From positions 1-14,140 of the forward strand of contig JAIRRM010000185.1 of assembly GCA_031255975.1 (NCBI GenBank): DNA of 14,140 bases. The letters are read 5' to 3'. Position numbers and translations under genes: made by a program. Below, piece by piece: positions 1-6,297 of this stretch (the stretch's first letter is position 1; each line of letters starts with the position of its first letter). The notes under the pieces are model-generated. The model did no database searches. It worked only from the letters and a program-made list of their open reading frames with translations, and was not told the DNA's origin. Source of the DNA: Propionibacteriaceae bacterium (GTDB taxonomy: Bacteria; Actinomycetota; Actinomycetes; Propionibacteriales; Propionibacteriaceae).

Positions 1-1373
1 AGCCTGACGTGGACATGCACGGGGTAATCACCGATGCGGTGCGTACCACCGTCGCCACCGCCGGACGTACGGTGTCATTCTCGGCGTTGACCATCGCCTG
101 CGCCCTGGCGGGTCTGTTCTCCATGGAATCAGCCATCTTCAAGACCATCGCCTTCGGGGCGGTAGTGGTGACGGTGCTGGCGGTCGCCACCGCAGTCACG
201 TTGGTGCCAGCCGTGATTGTGTTGCTCGGCAACACGTTGGTGCGTCCGGCGCTGGTTTCGCGCATTCCTGGCTTGAAGCAGTTGGCAAAAATGATGGGCG
301 ATTCGTCGAGCGACCACGGTGTGTTCTCGCGCTTGGCCAGTTTTGTGCACCGTCATCCATGGATCATCATGGCGGCGGTCTCTGCCATCTTGGTAGTGAT
401 GGCGTTGCCGATCCGCGACATGAGGGCCCGTTCCACATTCGAGGAGTATCTACCGGAGGATACCCCGGTGACCGCGGCATACGATATCGTGCAGCGGCAG
501 TACCCGGTGCTGCGTAGCCAGTCCATCGTCGTTGTCGCCGACACTACCGCCGACCAGGCGTTGCCGCTTTATCAACATCTCGCGAGCCTGCCCGGTGTGG
601 ATTTTGCGATGCCACCGCAACCGTTGGCGTCCGACCCTACCCGTAGCGTGGTTTCGGTGCATGTGAACGTGCCGGATCAGGTGGGCGATGAGATCACCGA
701 CATGGTGGTGGCGTTGCGGGAACGCAGCGATTTTGACCCCGGATACTCCATCATGGTGGGCGGTGCGGCGGCACAGCAGTACGATCTGGTGCAAGCCGTC
801 TGGGCGGATGCTCCGGTGGCGGGTGCCATAATCCTGGTCGCGGTGTTGGTGCTGTTGTTCTTGATGACGGGTTCGCTAATCGTGCCGCTCAAAGCGCTGC
901 TCATCAACTCGCTGTCGTTGCTGGCGTCGTTGGGGGCCACGGTGTTCATCTTCCAGCACGGGCTATTCGGTATGCCGAAGGTGATGGGGTTGGAGACGTT
1001 CATCATCGTCTGCGCTGTCTCGTTCGGATTCGGCCTGGCCATGGACTATGAGGTGTTCCTACTTGCTCGCATCAAGGAGTATTGGGACGCCGGGCTGAGC
1101 AACGACGAGGCGGTGGAGCGTGGTTTGCAGCGCTCCGGGCGCATCATCACGTCGGCCGCGGCGATCATCGTAGCGGTGTTCATCGGATTCTCCTTCGGCG
1201 ACATGGTGGCCATCAAGGAGATCGGTGTGGCGTTGGCGCTCACCGTGATGGTAGATGCCACTTTGGTGCGAATGCTGCTGGTGCCCGCTACCATGACGCT
1301 GCTGGGGCGCTGGAACTGGTGGGCACCGAAGCCGTTGGCTTGGCTGTACGAAAAGTTCAAGATTATCCACTAG
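1..1373 (+). CDS. MMPL/RND family membrane transporter, 5'-truncated by the window
   Basis: The C-terminal part (about 457 residues) of an actinobacterial MMPL-family transporter, a proton-driven RND-type exporter of lipids or hydrophobic compounds in the cytoplasmic membrane. The frame is open at base 3 with no clear start, so the gene begins upstream of the window. Visible order, numbered from the GTG at base 9: two hydrophobic helices (about 20-38 and 48-73) closing the first MMPL bundle; one helix (118-136); an extracytoplasmic loop (137-265); then five helices (270-294, 299-318, 328-353, 384-401, 407-437). The family hallmark is FGFGLAMDYEVFLLARIKE followed by a GRIITSAA helix and an ATLVRMLLVPA helix ending in GRWNWW. 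The substrate cannot be told. The TAG stop is at 1371-1373. The family call is secure; completeness upstream is unknown. Confidence 0.93.
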   Translation, partial: PDVDMHGVITDAVRTTVATAGRTVSFSALTIACALAGLFSMESAIFKTIAFGAVVVTVLAVATAVTLVPAVIVLLGNTLVRPALVSRIPGLKQLAKMMGDSSSDHGVFSRLASFVHRHPWIIMAAVSAILVVMALPIRDMRARSTFEEYLPEDTPVTAAYDIVQRQYPVLRSQSIVVVADTTADQALPLYQHLASLPGVDFAMPPQPLASDPTRSVVSVHVNVPDQVGDEITDMVVALRERSDFDPGYSIMVGGAAAQQYDLVQAVWADAPVAGAIILVAVLVLLFLMTGSLIVPLKALLINSLSLLASLGATVFIFQHGLFGMPKVMGLETFIIVCAVSFGFGLAMDYEVFLLARIKEYWDAGLSNDEAVERGLQRSGRIITSAAAIIVAVFIGFSFGDMVAIKEIGVALALTVMVDATLVRMLLVPATMTLLGRWNWWAPKPLAWLYEKFKIIH

Positions 1374-1412
1374 CATCGGGTATCCGAAAGCGCTTGGCGA
1401 GTTTTTGAGGGA

Positions 1413-1427
1413 CGGCCTTCAGGGCCG
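1413..1427 (+). terminator. Possible T-less hairpin after the MMPL gene
   Basis: Inverted repeat CGGCC (1413-1417) / GGCCG (1423-1427) with a 5-base loop, 40 bases after the transporter stop and just before the next ribosome site. No U-tract follows, so this may be a weak attenuator-like hairpin, or chance in GC-rich DNA. Confidence 0.25.
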
Positions 1428-1449
1428 AAGCGACTAGGAGCCTATCGAT

Positions 1450-1746
1450 ATGGCATCGACACAGTGGCCCCCAGTAGTGGGGGTGGATACGCCGCTGCCG
1501 GTTTTCCTGTGTCCGGAAGTGGGGCGCGGGTTGCTGGTATTGCCAGAAGCCGCGACGGAGGAGCAGTTTTCCGAGACCGAGGAATGGCTGACAGCCGTCG
1601 GCTGGACGATCACCGAAACGGTGAGCGGAGTGAACGCGGACGGCGCTCAAGTGGTGGAGCTTACCGCTGCGCCGACCGGGGTGCTTACTATAGAAGCGCT
1701 GTCTGGGGCGGAAGAACAACTCTCCGAACTGGTCAAACTGTCGTAG
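1450..1746 (+). CDS. Hypothetical protein, 98 residues
   Basis: A small acidic soluble protein that I do not recognise. The ATG at 1450 is preceded by AGGAG (1436-1440) at 9-base spacing, a good ribosome site, which makes this the real frame among overlapping alternatives. No signal peptide, membrane helix or cysteine cluster is visible; there is one Cys, in PVFLCPEVG. The C-terminal half alternates short beta-like and acidic helical stretches (AEEQLSELVKL at the end). It lies 76 bases after the MMPL gene in the same direction and could be co-transcribed with it. The following GNAT gene seems to have its own promoter. No function is proposed. Confidence 0.72.
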   Translation: MASTQWPPVVGVDTPLPVFLCPEVGRGLLVLPEAATEEQFSETEEWLTAVGWTITETVSGVNADGAQVVELTAAPTGVLTIEALSGAEEQLSELVKLS

Positions 1747-1763
1747 TGTTGCTCGACTTGCCG

Positions 1764-1769
1764 TAGCAT
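1764..1769 (+). promoter_or_regulatory. -10 element TAGCAT for the GNAT gene, leaderless
   Basis: TAGCAT lies six bases before the ATG at 1776, so transcription would start on or next to the A of the start codon. No ribosome site precedes the gene and no clear -35 is seen, both usual for leaderless actinobacterial promoters. Inferred from position and motif only. Confidence 0.5.
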
Positions 1770-1775
1770 GTGAGC

Positions 1776-2243
1776 ATGGCAGTGGTGTTGCGTCCTGTAC
1801 AGGGCACCGACATGGATGCGATGTTCGGTATGCTTTCCGACCCCGATTCGAGGCAAATGGCACCGTTTGTGGCCATTGACTTCACTACGCGAGTCGAGTT
1901 TGACGCTCGTATCGCGCAGTTGCAAGCCGATCCCAGCATCAAGCTGTACTCGATGATGGCAAGTGGGCACTTCGTGGGCGCCATTATGACGTTCAACGGT
2001 CCCGCCGGTCGTGAGGTGTTCTACTGGATTCGCCGAATCGCTTGGGGACGAGGGTTGGCTACCGAGGCTATGGCTCGGATGCTGAATCTCGACCATACGC
2101 GACCGATTTACGCGCATGTGCTCTCCACCAACCCGCGGGCGCTCGCGGTGCTGGAGAACTGTGGTTTCGCCGAGGTCTCGCGTCGAGACGCTACCGAGAC
2201 TCCGGCCCCCGACGACGAGGACATCCTGCTCGTCAGGAACTAA
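1776..2243 (+). CDS. GNAT-family N-acetyltransferase (RimJ/RimL-like)
   Basis: A 155-residue acyl-CoA-dependent N-acetyltransferase of the GNAT_3 (RimJ/RimL) type; the substrate is unknown. The N-terminal strand VLRPVQGTDMDAMFGML is typical. The acetyl-CoA loop motif is WGRGLATEA (about residues 90-98). The C-terminal signature PIYAHVLSTNPRALAVLENCGF is the usual family asparagine/leucine/glycine ending. A GTG at 1770 would add MS, but the ATG at 1776 sits exactly where a leaderless transcript from the TAGCAT box would begin, so I chose it. The C-terminus is acidic (PAPDDEDILL). The stop is 17 bases before tRNA-Arg. In M. tuberculosis rimJ lies between glp and the GlpR gene; whether this gene is that one relocated cannot be judged from sequence alone. 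Confidence 0.88.
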   Translation: MAVVLRPVQGTDMDAMFGMLSDPDSRQMAPFVAIDFTTRVEFDARIAQLQADPSIKLYSMMASGHFVGAIMTFNGPAGREVFYWIRRIAWGRGLATEAMARMLNLDHTRPIYAHVLSTNPRALAVLENCGFAEVSRRDATETPAPDDEDILLVRN

Positions 2244-2260
2244 GCTATGGGTGGTCTGCT

Positions 2261-2333
2261 GGCCCCGTAGCTCAGTGGATAGAGCAGTGGTTTCCTAAAC
2301 CATGTGTCGGGCGTTCGAGTCGCCCCGGGGCCG
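2261..2333 (+). tRNA. tRNA-Arg (anticodon CCU)
   Basis: A complete cloverleaf of 73 bases. The acceptor stem GGCCCCG/CGGGGCC has 7 perfect pairs. The D arm is GCTC-AGTGGATA-GAGC. The anticodon stem is GTGGT/ACCAT with loop TTCCTAA, giving anticodon CCT (2294-2296), which reads AGG. The variable loop is GTGTC and the T arm GGGCG-TTCGAGT-CGCCC. The discriminator is G; CCA is not encoded. It lies 17 bases after the GNAT gene. A TAAGCT sequence overlapping that gene's stop (2241-2246) is a possible -10. Confidence 0.97.
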
Positions 2334-2360
2334 CAAGGTGGCGCTGGTATACGACTCGAA
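2314..2360 (+). repeat. 9-bp inverted repeat linking the tRNA-Arg T arm to its 3' flank
   Basis: TTCGAGTCG in the T loop and stem (2314-2322) is perfectly complementary to CGACTCGAA at 2352-2360, just after the tRNA. In an unprocessed transcript the two could pair and compete with the T arm. It may also be chance or a scar of past recombination at the tRNA. Confidence 0.5.
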
Positions 2361-2378
2361 GGGCCGCTGGTTCAGGAT

Positions 2379-2515
2379 GCCGTGAGACGGTTCGATGGAC
2401 TATAGGGCTCCCGCACCTGCACTGTCGGGGGTCACCTCGTCAAACTGTGAGACAGTCCGGTGGACTATAGGGTTCCCGCTGGTTCTGAAACGGGATGGCC
2501 CGGTGGACTGTCGGG
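2379..2515 (+). repeat. Degenerate direct repeats with small covarying hairpins
   Basis: This is the main content of the gene-free stretch 2334-2666. Units at 2379-2414 and 2444-2479 match at 30 of 36 positions, and all six differences are transitions. Each unit begins with a mini-hairpin, CCGT-GAG-ACGG or CTGT-GAG-ACAG, in which a C-G pair is replaced by T-A, and then carries TGGACTATAGGG and TCCCGC. Related ACTGTCGGG copies start at 2421 and 2507. Core starts fall at about 2399, 2421, 2444, 2464, 2485 and 2507, a spacing of 20-23 bases (about two helical turns). Function unknown: a structured RNA, a protein-binding array or a decayed repeat element. Confidence 0.65.
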
Positions 2516-2567
2516 CGGAGACATTTTGAGTCGCAGCGAGTTGTGACGCCGGTGTCCGCGTGCGGGT

Positions 2568-2573
2568 TAGGCT
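2568..2573 (+). promoter_or_regulatory. -10 element TAGGCT
   Basis: TAGGCT in GGTTAGGCTGTC, of the same TAGNNT type as the other promoters in the window, 93 bases before the hypothetical gene at 2667. TTGTGA at 2541-2546 is a poorly spaced -35 candidate (21 bases). It would give a leader of about 85 bases carrying the ribosome site. Confidence 0.4.
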
Positions 2574-2666
2574 GTCGGTGTTAACTGCCGTCTTCGGCAG
2601 ATCCGCCACTCTTTTCCAGACGACAGGCGTCCGAACCGTACCGGTGCGGTGGAAGGGGAGGCACAT

Positions 2667-3032
2667 ATGACCAGCGGTCTCGAAGCCCTCGCCAGATCGT
2701 TGACCGGCGAGCCCGTGCCGCCACCGGAAAATGAGACTCGGCTGGATGACGCCATCGCCGTGATCGCTTGGCTGGAACAAGCCGGTTGGACGCACGAGCG
2801 CATCGCCACGGTGCGCCGTAGCCGCGAGACGACGGGGGAACGTTGGCCGCTGCCGGTATCGCCTGACGAATACGCTCCGATTGGTGCTGCCCGGTTCGCA
2901 GCCGCCCGTGCCGCAGTGGTGGCGTCGCTCGCTCCGCCCAGTACGCGGGTGCGTGACGCCGCGACGCCGCTGGATGACGCCACCAGACGGCTACTGGCCG
3001 AGGCACCGCCACACCACGGGCCGGTCGGGTGA
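2667..3032 (+). CDS. Hypothetical protein, 121 residues, possible small DNA-binding helical protein
   Basis: Not recognised. The ATG at 2667 has a strong ribosome site (AGGGGAGG, 2654-2661) five bases upstream, which favours it over the in-frame GTG at 2649. The protein is Ala/Arg/Pro-rich and soluble with no membrane segment. Residues about 28-55 (DDAIAVIAWLEQAGWTHERI and what follows) form a short helix pair that loosely resembles a helix-turn-helix. A second Ala/Arg-rich helix follows at about 75-95 (GAARFAAARAAVVASLA), and the tail is Pro/His-rich. It stands alone between the repeat region and a second repeat cluster. A DNA-binding role is a guess from the helix pattern only. Confidence 0.7.
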   Translation: MTSGLEALARSLTGEPVPPPENETRLDDAIAVIAWLEQAGWTHERIATVRRSRETTGERWPLPVSPDEYAPIGAARFAAARAAVVASLAPPSTRVRDAATPLDDATRRLLAEAPPHHGPVG

Positions 3033-3070
3033 CGGGTGTCGTGCCCATTTGACGCCGTACCCCTTGAAGC

Positions 3071-3188
3071 CGTAGGTAAGCCTGTTCCGTGACCTTCCAA
3101 GGCGTTTTTTGGCGGCTTGGGTGAGTATGTGCCCTTTAACGCCGCGGGTAATCCCATTCTGCAAAAGCGCGGGTAATCCCCTTTCTGC
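3071..3188 (+). repeat. Short direct repeats CGCGGGTAATCCC...TTCTGC
   Basis: This lies in the gene-free stretch 3033-3336. Two near-identical units at 3143-3162 and 3168-3188 share CGCGGGTAATCCC and TTCTGC, offset by 25 bases. A degraded relative (CGTAGGTAAGCCTGTTCCG) is at 3071-3089, 72 bases before the second. Between them CCAAG (3097-3101) and CTTGG (3116-3120) flank a T6 run. No ORF with a ribosome site is seen here. These could be operator-like sites or a decayed duplication. Confidence 0.6.
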
Positions 3189-3336
3189 GACGGTTCGTGT
3201 CCACTCGTGACTATGCCGTCCTTGTGCCTATGTCGGTTATGTGCTCATGTGCTCTCCCTCCCCGCTACGCCGCCGCGTGCTGATGTCAGCTTCATGGTTA
3301 GGTAAGTGCTGCGCTGGTGTCATGCGGCAAGCCGGG

Positions 3337-3954
3337 TTACTCCACGATCACCGTGATGGTCATGCCAGCCGCGGCGGCTATGGCGATAGCTTCCATACGG
3401 CGACAGGCGACGATGATAAGCGCGCTGCTGTTATCGCCCATGACGCCGCCGGAGCCACTATCAGGCAGTGCGGCGACTCGCACCCCGGCGGCCAGCGTCT
3501 CGGCGTAACCTTCCGGCGCAACACCAACCAGGGTGACCAGAGCGCCAGGGTTGAGTAACCCCAGCATGGCCGGGTCACGGATACGCACCGGCACCAGCAC
3601 CTCGACTCCCGTGTCGCCGCGAATCGCCGCCGTGGTGAACAGCGCGGTTGTCAACGGTACCCCGGTAGACACTCGCCCCACCGTCGTCCGCCCGAGCGCG
3701 GCGTCCAGCGAGGTGATCGCATCCGGTGGTATTAACTCCGCTGGCCAGCGCGCCAACGCCACGTCTGTGCCGCTCACCTGGGTGCCGGGTGCGATGTCGC
3801 CCACGGCCACCACCACGAAAGCGGTAGGCCCGCGTAACGCCGTAGCGATGGTGGAAATGCCGGCCAGCAGGGCGATAGCCAGGGCCATCAGCCCCAACCC
3901 GAGACGATGCCACCGGATCAGCCGGATGACCCCGGCGATATTGAATCTCTGCAC
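3337..3954 (-). CDS. SAF-domain membrane protein (CpaB/RcpC-like)
   Basis: A 205-residue protein with a short cytoplasmic N-terminus, one membrane helix (about residues 18-40, LGLGLMALAIALLAGIST) and an external SAF domain (about 43-110: AFVVVAVGDIAPGTQVSGTD to TTVGRVSTGVPLTTALF). The C-terminal region (about 115-205) is beta-rich with a Gly/Ser loop. SAF domains occur in Flp-pilus assembly CpaB proteins and in pyranose-binding enzymes; actinobacteria commonly carry such a single-helix SAF protein beside the folate cyclo-ligase, with no pilus genes nearby, as here. The start is a GTG at 3952-3954. No ribosome site is visible, but TAGAGA lies six bases upstream, so the mRNA may be leaderless. 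It lies 58 bases downstream of the cyclo-ligase in the same direction. The role is unknown. Confidence 0.82.
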   Translation of the reverse strand: MQRFNIAGVIRLIRWHRLGLGLMALAIALLAGISTIATALRGPTAFVVVAVGDIAPGTQVSGTDVALARWPAELIPPDAITSLDAALGRTTVGRVSTGVPLTTALFTTAAIRGDTGVEVLVPVRIRDPAMLGLLNPGALVTLVGVAPEGYAETLAAGVRVAALPDSGSGGVMGDNSSALIIVACRRMEAIAIAAAAGMTITVIVE

Positions 3955-3960
3955 ACCCAG

Positions 3961-3966
3961 TCTCTA
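3961..3966 (-). promoter_or_regulatory. Possible -10 (TAGAGA) for the SAF gene
   Basis: On the minus strand TAGAGA is followed by CTGGGT and then the GTG start, the same six-base spacing as in the other leaderless genes here. The last base departs from TANNNT, so support is modest. Confidence 0.33.
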
Positions 3967-4002
3967 GTGAAAACCGATCCAAACCGGCCAGCATTTTCCA
4001 AA

Positions 4003-4057
4003 CTGTGGATAACTATTTGGTAACAGTCGATTGCGATCCTGGTCTGTGGATAACTAT
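4003..4057 (-). repeat. Two perfect DnaA boxes inside a 14-bp direct repeat
   Basis: CTGTGGATAACTAT occurs at 4003-4016 and again at 4044-4057, in the same orientation and 41 bases apart. Each contains TGTGGATAA, whose complement TTATCCACA is the canonical DnaA box. The second copy lies within the last codons of the cyclo-ligase gene; the first overlaps its TAG stop (4013-4015). No AT-rich unwinding region, dnaA or dnaN is seen nearby. DnaA binding is inferred from the consensus only. Confidence 0.6.
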
Positions 4058-4741
4058 CAGCCCCGCCTCGGTCACAATGGCATCCATCGCTACGTCATGT
4101 GCCTCACTGGGCACGGTGTCGTATACCTCGTCCTCATTGAGCAGCAGAATCCGTAGCGCGTCTGCCCGGCCATGCGGCAACGCCCGGTCGTACCAGCCGC
4201 CGCCGGTGCCGATTCGAGAGCCGTCGCGTCCGCCCGCCAACCCCGGCACGATGACGAGATCGGCCAGCGCCAACGCCTCCGGCCCCAATACCGCGCCGGT
4301 CGGTTGCGGTATGCCGCGTCTGGTCAGCGATGTCTCGCCGTGATACCAGGCCCACCTCGGCTCCGGGACGCTACCGCTGGATTCAGCCCCGGTTTCTATC
4401 ACCGGGGCCAGCACCAACGCCCCTAAGTCGATGAGCAAATCCGCGATGCCCTTGGTGTCCGGCTCGGCACCGTATGACAGGTACGTCGCCACCACCAAAC
4501 CGTCCAACGGTCCCGATTCGTCCACCACGGCAAACAGGCTGGAACCGTCCTCTGCGGCGTCGCTCGCATCGTTAGCCGTGGCCGATCTTGCTGCGAGTTC
4601 CTGTGCCACCACCGCGACATCCACGCACCGCAACACATCCCGCTGCTGCTTGATGGTTTCGTCAAGGTTCGCGCGGGAGGCGAATGTGGCTCGACGTAGT
4701 TCCAGCTTTGCCGCAGTGGTGTTCGTCTCAACGGTGGACAT
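4013..4741 (-). CDS. 5-formyltetrahydrofolate cyclo-ligase (methenyltetrahydrofolate synthetase)
   Basis: An ATP-dependent cytosolic enzyme that converts 5-formyl-THF (folinate) to 5,10-methenyl-THF, returning it to the one-carbon pool. From the ATG at 4741 it is 242 residues. The N-terminal basic helix KLELRRATFASR fits the family's K-x-x-x-R start. RIGTGGGWYDRAL near residue 185 is the nucleotide-binding signature (usually RLGYGGGYYDR), preceded by LADLVIVPGLAGGRDG. RRGIPQPTG matches the conserved GI-E-P region. An acidic insert (about residues 55-75) makes it slightly long. The frame is open further upstream to 4879, but that part overlaps glp and has no family similarity. TACCAT lies six bases before the ATG, indicating a leaderless mRNA. 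It is divergent from glp, as Rv0992c is from its plus-strand neighbours in M. tuberculosis. Confidence 0.9.
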   Translation of the reverse strand: MSTVETNTTAAKLELRRATFASRANLDETIKQQRDVLRCVDVAVVAQELAARSATANDASDAAEDGSSLFAVVDESGPLDGLVVATYLSYGAEPDTKGIADLLIDLGALVLAPVIETGAESSGSVPEPRWAWYHGETSLTRRGIPQPTGAVLGPEALALADLVIVPGLAGGRDGSRIGTGGGWYDRALPHGRADALRILLLNEDEVYDTVPSEAHDVAMDAIVTEAGLIVIHRPGSQSTVTK

Positions 4742-4746
4742 GCGTT

Positions 4747-4753
4747 TATGGTA
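4747..4753. promoter_or_regulatory. Symmetric bidirectional promoter core (TATGGTA) for cyclo-ligase and glp
   Basis: The seven bases TATGGTA read as TATGGT on the plus strand (4747-4752) and TACCAT on the minus strand (4753-4748), both fitting TANNNT. The plus box is 7 bases from the glp ATG at 4760; the minus box is 6 bases from the cyclo-ligase ATG at 4741. Both transcripts would begin at or next to their start codons, and neither gene has a ribosome site. The two start codons are only 18 bases apart. Confidence 0.55.
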
Positions 4754-4759
4754 GATGGC

Positions 4760-6064
4760 ATGGCGCTTTTCACACAGCGGGCCAGCGATGACGACACTGA
4801 GACCGTGACGCACACTTCCCCGACACTTCCCACCCCGCCTCCGGTAGACGCCGCAGGCCGTCGTTTGCTTACCGACCACTGCGACTATCTGCTGGAACTC
4901 ACCACACCACAGCCCGAGTTTGGCATCAAGCTATTCGACGCGCTGGGGCTCACCCTTTGCGAGAACATCAAAGGGGACGGCAACGTGCCGAGTGCTGACT
5001 TGGCTGAAGCCGACGGTTACGCGATACGGGCTAGCGACACCGAGTACGCAAATGAAGACCTACAAGCCGTAGGGCAGTTGGTGATGCTGCCGGTGGTGGA
5101 GCAGGCCCCGGTACTGGTTAAAGGCACGGCGGTACGGGTTACCGCGGGCGAGCCGATGCCGTTGGGTGCCGATGTAGTGGTGCCGCTGGAACTGACCGAG
5201 CAGCGCGCCGACGAGCACATCGCGCTGCTCCGGGTGATGCAATCCGGTGAGTGGGTGCGCCCCGCCGGTGCCGATGTGACCGATCGTGAGGTGTTCGCGC
5301 ACAGCGGTCAAATCATCACCGAAACACTGCTCGGTCTGCTCGCCGCCGCCGGGATGGACCGCGTGTTGGCGCGCCCGGCGGCTCGGGTATCGGTGCTGAG
5401 TTTTGACGATGTGGCCGATCTCGAAGCTGTCGGTACCACGGATCGCCGAGGTCGTCATCTGCGTTCTGCGTGTTCTTTCCTCATCAGTTCAGCGTTACGT
5501 AACGACAACGCGACGGTGTGGCGTACCGACATCACGGATCTTGACCTCGAAGGACTGCATGAACCCATCGACTCGGAGTTGGTGCGCTCCGATCTCATCG
5601 TCGCCACCTCCGCCGTCGGCATCGCAGCGGTACGCGACGAACTGGCCCGATTGGGAGCCGTCGACTGCTGTCGCGTCGCCATGGAACCTGGTGGCGATCA
5701 GGTGTTCGCGCTCATTGGCGAACGCAAGGTGCCGACGTTCTTGCTGCCAGCCGACCCGGTGGCCGCGTTCTTCAGCTACCACATGTTTGTACGCCCGGTG
5801 CTACGCAAACTGATGGGGACGTTGCCACATCGACCCCAGCCCAAGTTGTGTTTCGCCAGTGACGATATGGTGTCGCAGGCCGGGGTGTTCGAGCTATACC
5901 CGGCCAAGGTGCGCCAGGCCGGTGGCCGCTTCATCGCCACACAGTGCGGCAGGCGTGGGCTGAGCACGCTTGCCGACCTGGCGCAAGCTAATGCCATCGT
6001 CGCGTTGCCGGAGGACAAAGCCGAGGTGAGCGCCGGTGAGCCGATTCAAGCCTGGGAGTTTTGA
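4760..6064 (+). CDS. glp: Gephyrin-like protein Glp (MoeA-family paralogue)
   Basis: A 434-residue protein with the MoeA/gephyrin-E fold. MoeA inserts molybdate into adenylated molybdopterin; actinobacterial Glp, encoded beside its membrane receptor GlpR, instead acts with FtsZ and Wag31 in septation and polar growth. MoeA landmarks are visible: DGYAI (about 85-89), TAGEPMPLGADVVVPLE (128-144), a GEWVRPAGADV stretch, and a C-terminal beta domain (about 360-434). Catalytic-region motifs are changed: the usual TGDEL is SFDDV (about 214-218), the GGVSVG loop is TSAVG (283-287), K-P-G-K-P is EPGGD (309-313), and LPGNPVS is LPADPVA (329-335). I chose ATG 4760 (MALF) because it is 7 bases from a TATGGT box; ATG 4748 would add four residues. 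A moonlighting molybdotransferase role is possible but unlikely. Confidence 0.85.
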   Translation: MALFTQRASDDDTETVTHTSPTLPTPPPVDAAGRRLLTDHCDYLLELTTPQPEFGIKLFDALGLTLCENIKGDGNVPSADLAEADGYAIRASDTEYANEDLQAVGQLVMLPVVEQAPVLVKGTAVRVTAGEPMPLGADVVVPLELTEQRADEHIALLRVMQSGEWVRPAGADVTDREVFAHSGQIITETLLGLLAAAGMDRVLARPAARVSVLSFDDVADLEAVGTTDRRGRHLRSACSFLISSALRNDNATVWRTDITDLDLEGLHEPIDSELVRSDLIVATSAVGIAAVRDELARLGAVDCCRVAMEPGGDQVFALIGERKVPTFLLPADPVAAFFSYHMFVRPVLRKLMGTLPHRPQPKLCFASDDMVSQAGVFELYPAKVRQAGGRFIATQCGRRGLSTLADLAQANAIVALPEDKAEVSAGEPIQAWEF

Positions 6065-6284
6065 GAACGCCACTGGGGCGAACGCTTCTTGAGGTGGACT
6101 CGCGGTGTACCTGGTGAAATCGCGGGGTTTGTGTGTCGCGCTGCCGCTCCTGGTGTCACGATAGTCGCGCGGTTTTGGTTGCCCTTGGTTCAGCCATCGG
6201 CCACGGGGATTAAGGGACGGCGGTGCTCACCCCCAATCTGTTGCCGCTCGGCTTGTCGGCTTCGGCCCAAACGCCACCAGGCGA

Positions 6285-6290
6285 TAGCGT
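6285..6290 (+). promoter_or_regulatory. -10 element TAGCGT for glpR, leaderless
   Basis: TAGCGT is followed by seven bases and then the ATG at 6298, so the transcript should begin at or near the start codon. No ribosome site precedes it. No other feature is seen in the 233-base gap after glp, where M. tuberculosis has rimJ. Confidence 0.48.
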
Positions 6291-6297
6291 GGAACGT

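Noticed and set aside
2261..2360. Integrated element at tRNA-Arg
   Set aside because: No integrase gene and no direct duplication of the tRNA 3' end; only a short inverted match was found.
2567..3157. 196-codon minus-strand ORF
   Set aside because: Antisense to the 2667-3032 gene, no ribosome site, Ser/Arg-rich composition typical of a GC-rich shadow frame.
2379..3188. CRISPR array
   Set aside because: The repeats are degenerate, unevenly spaced and too few, with no uniform spacers and no cas genes.
4003..4057. Chromosomal origin of replication
   Set aside because: Only two DnaA boxes, no AT-rich unwinding region and no dnaA/dnaN neighbours; reported only as a DnaA-box pair.
4742..4879. 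46-residue N-terminal extension of the cyclo-ligase
   Set aside because: It lies antisense to glp, has no family similarity, and the -10 box sits just before ATG 4741.
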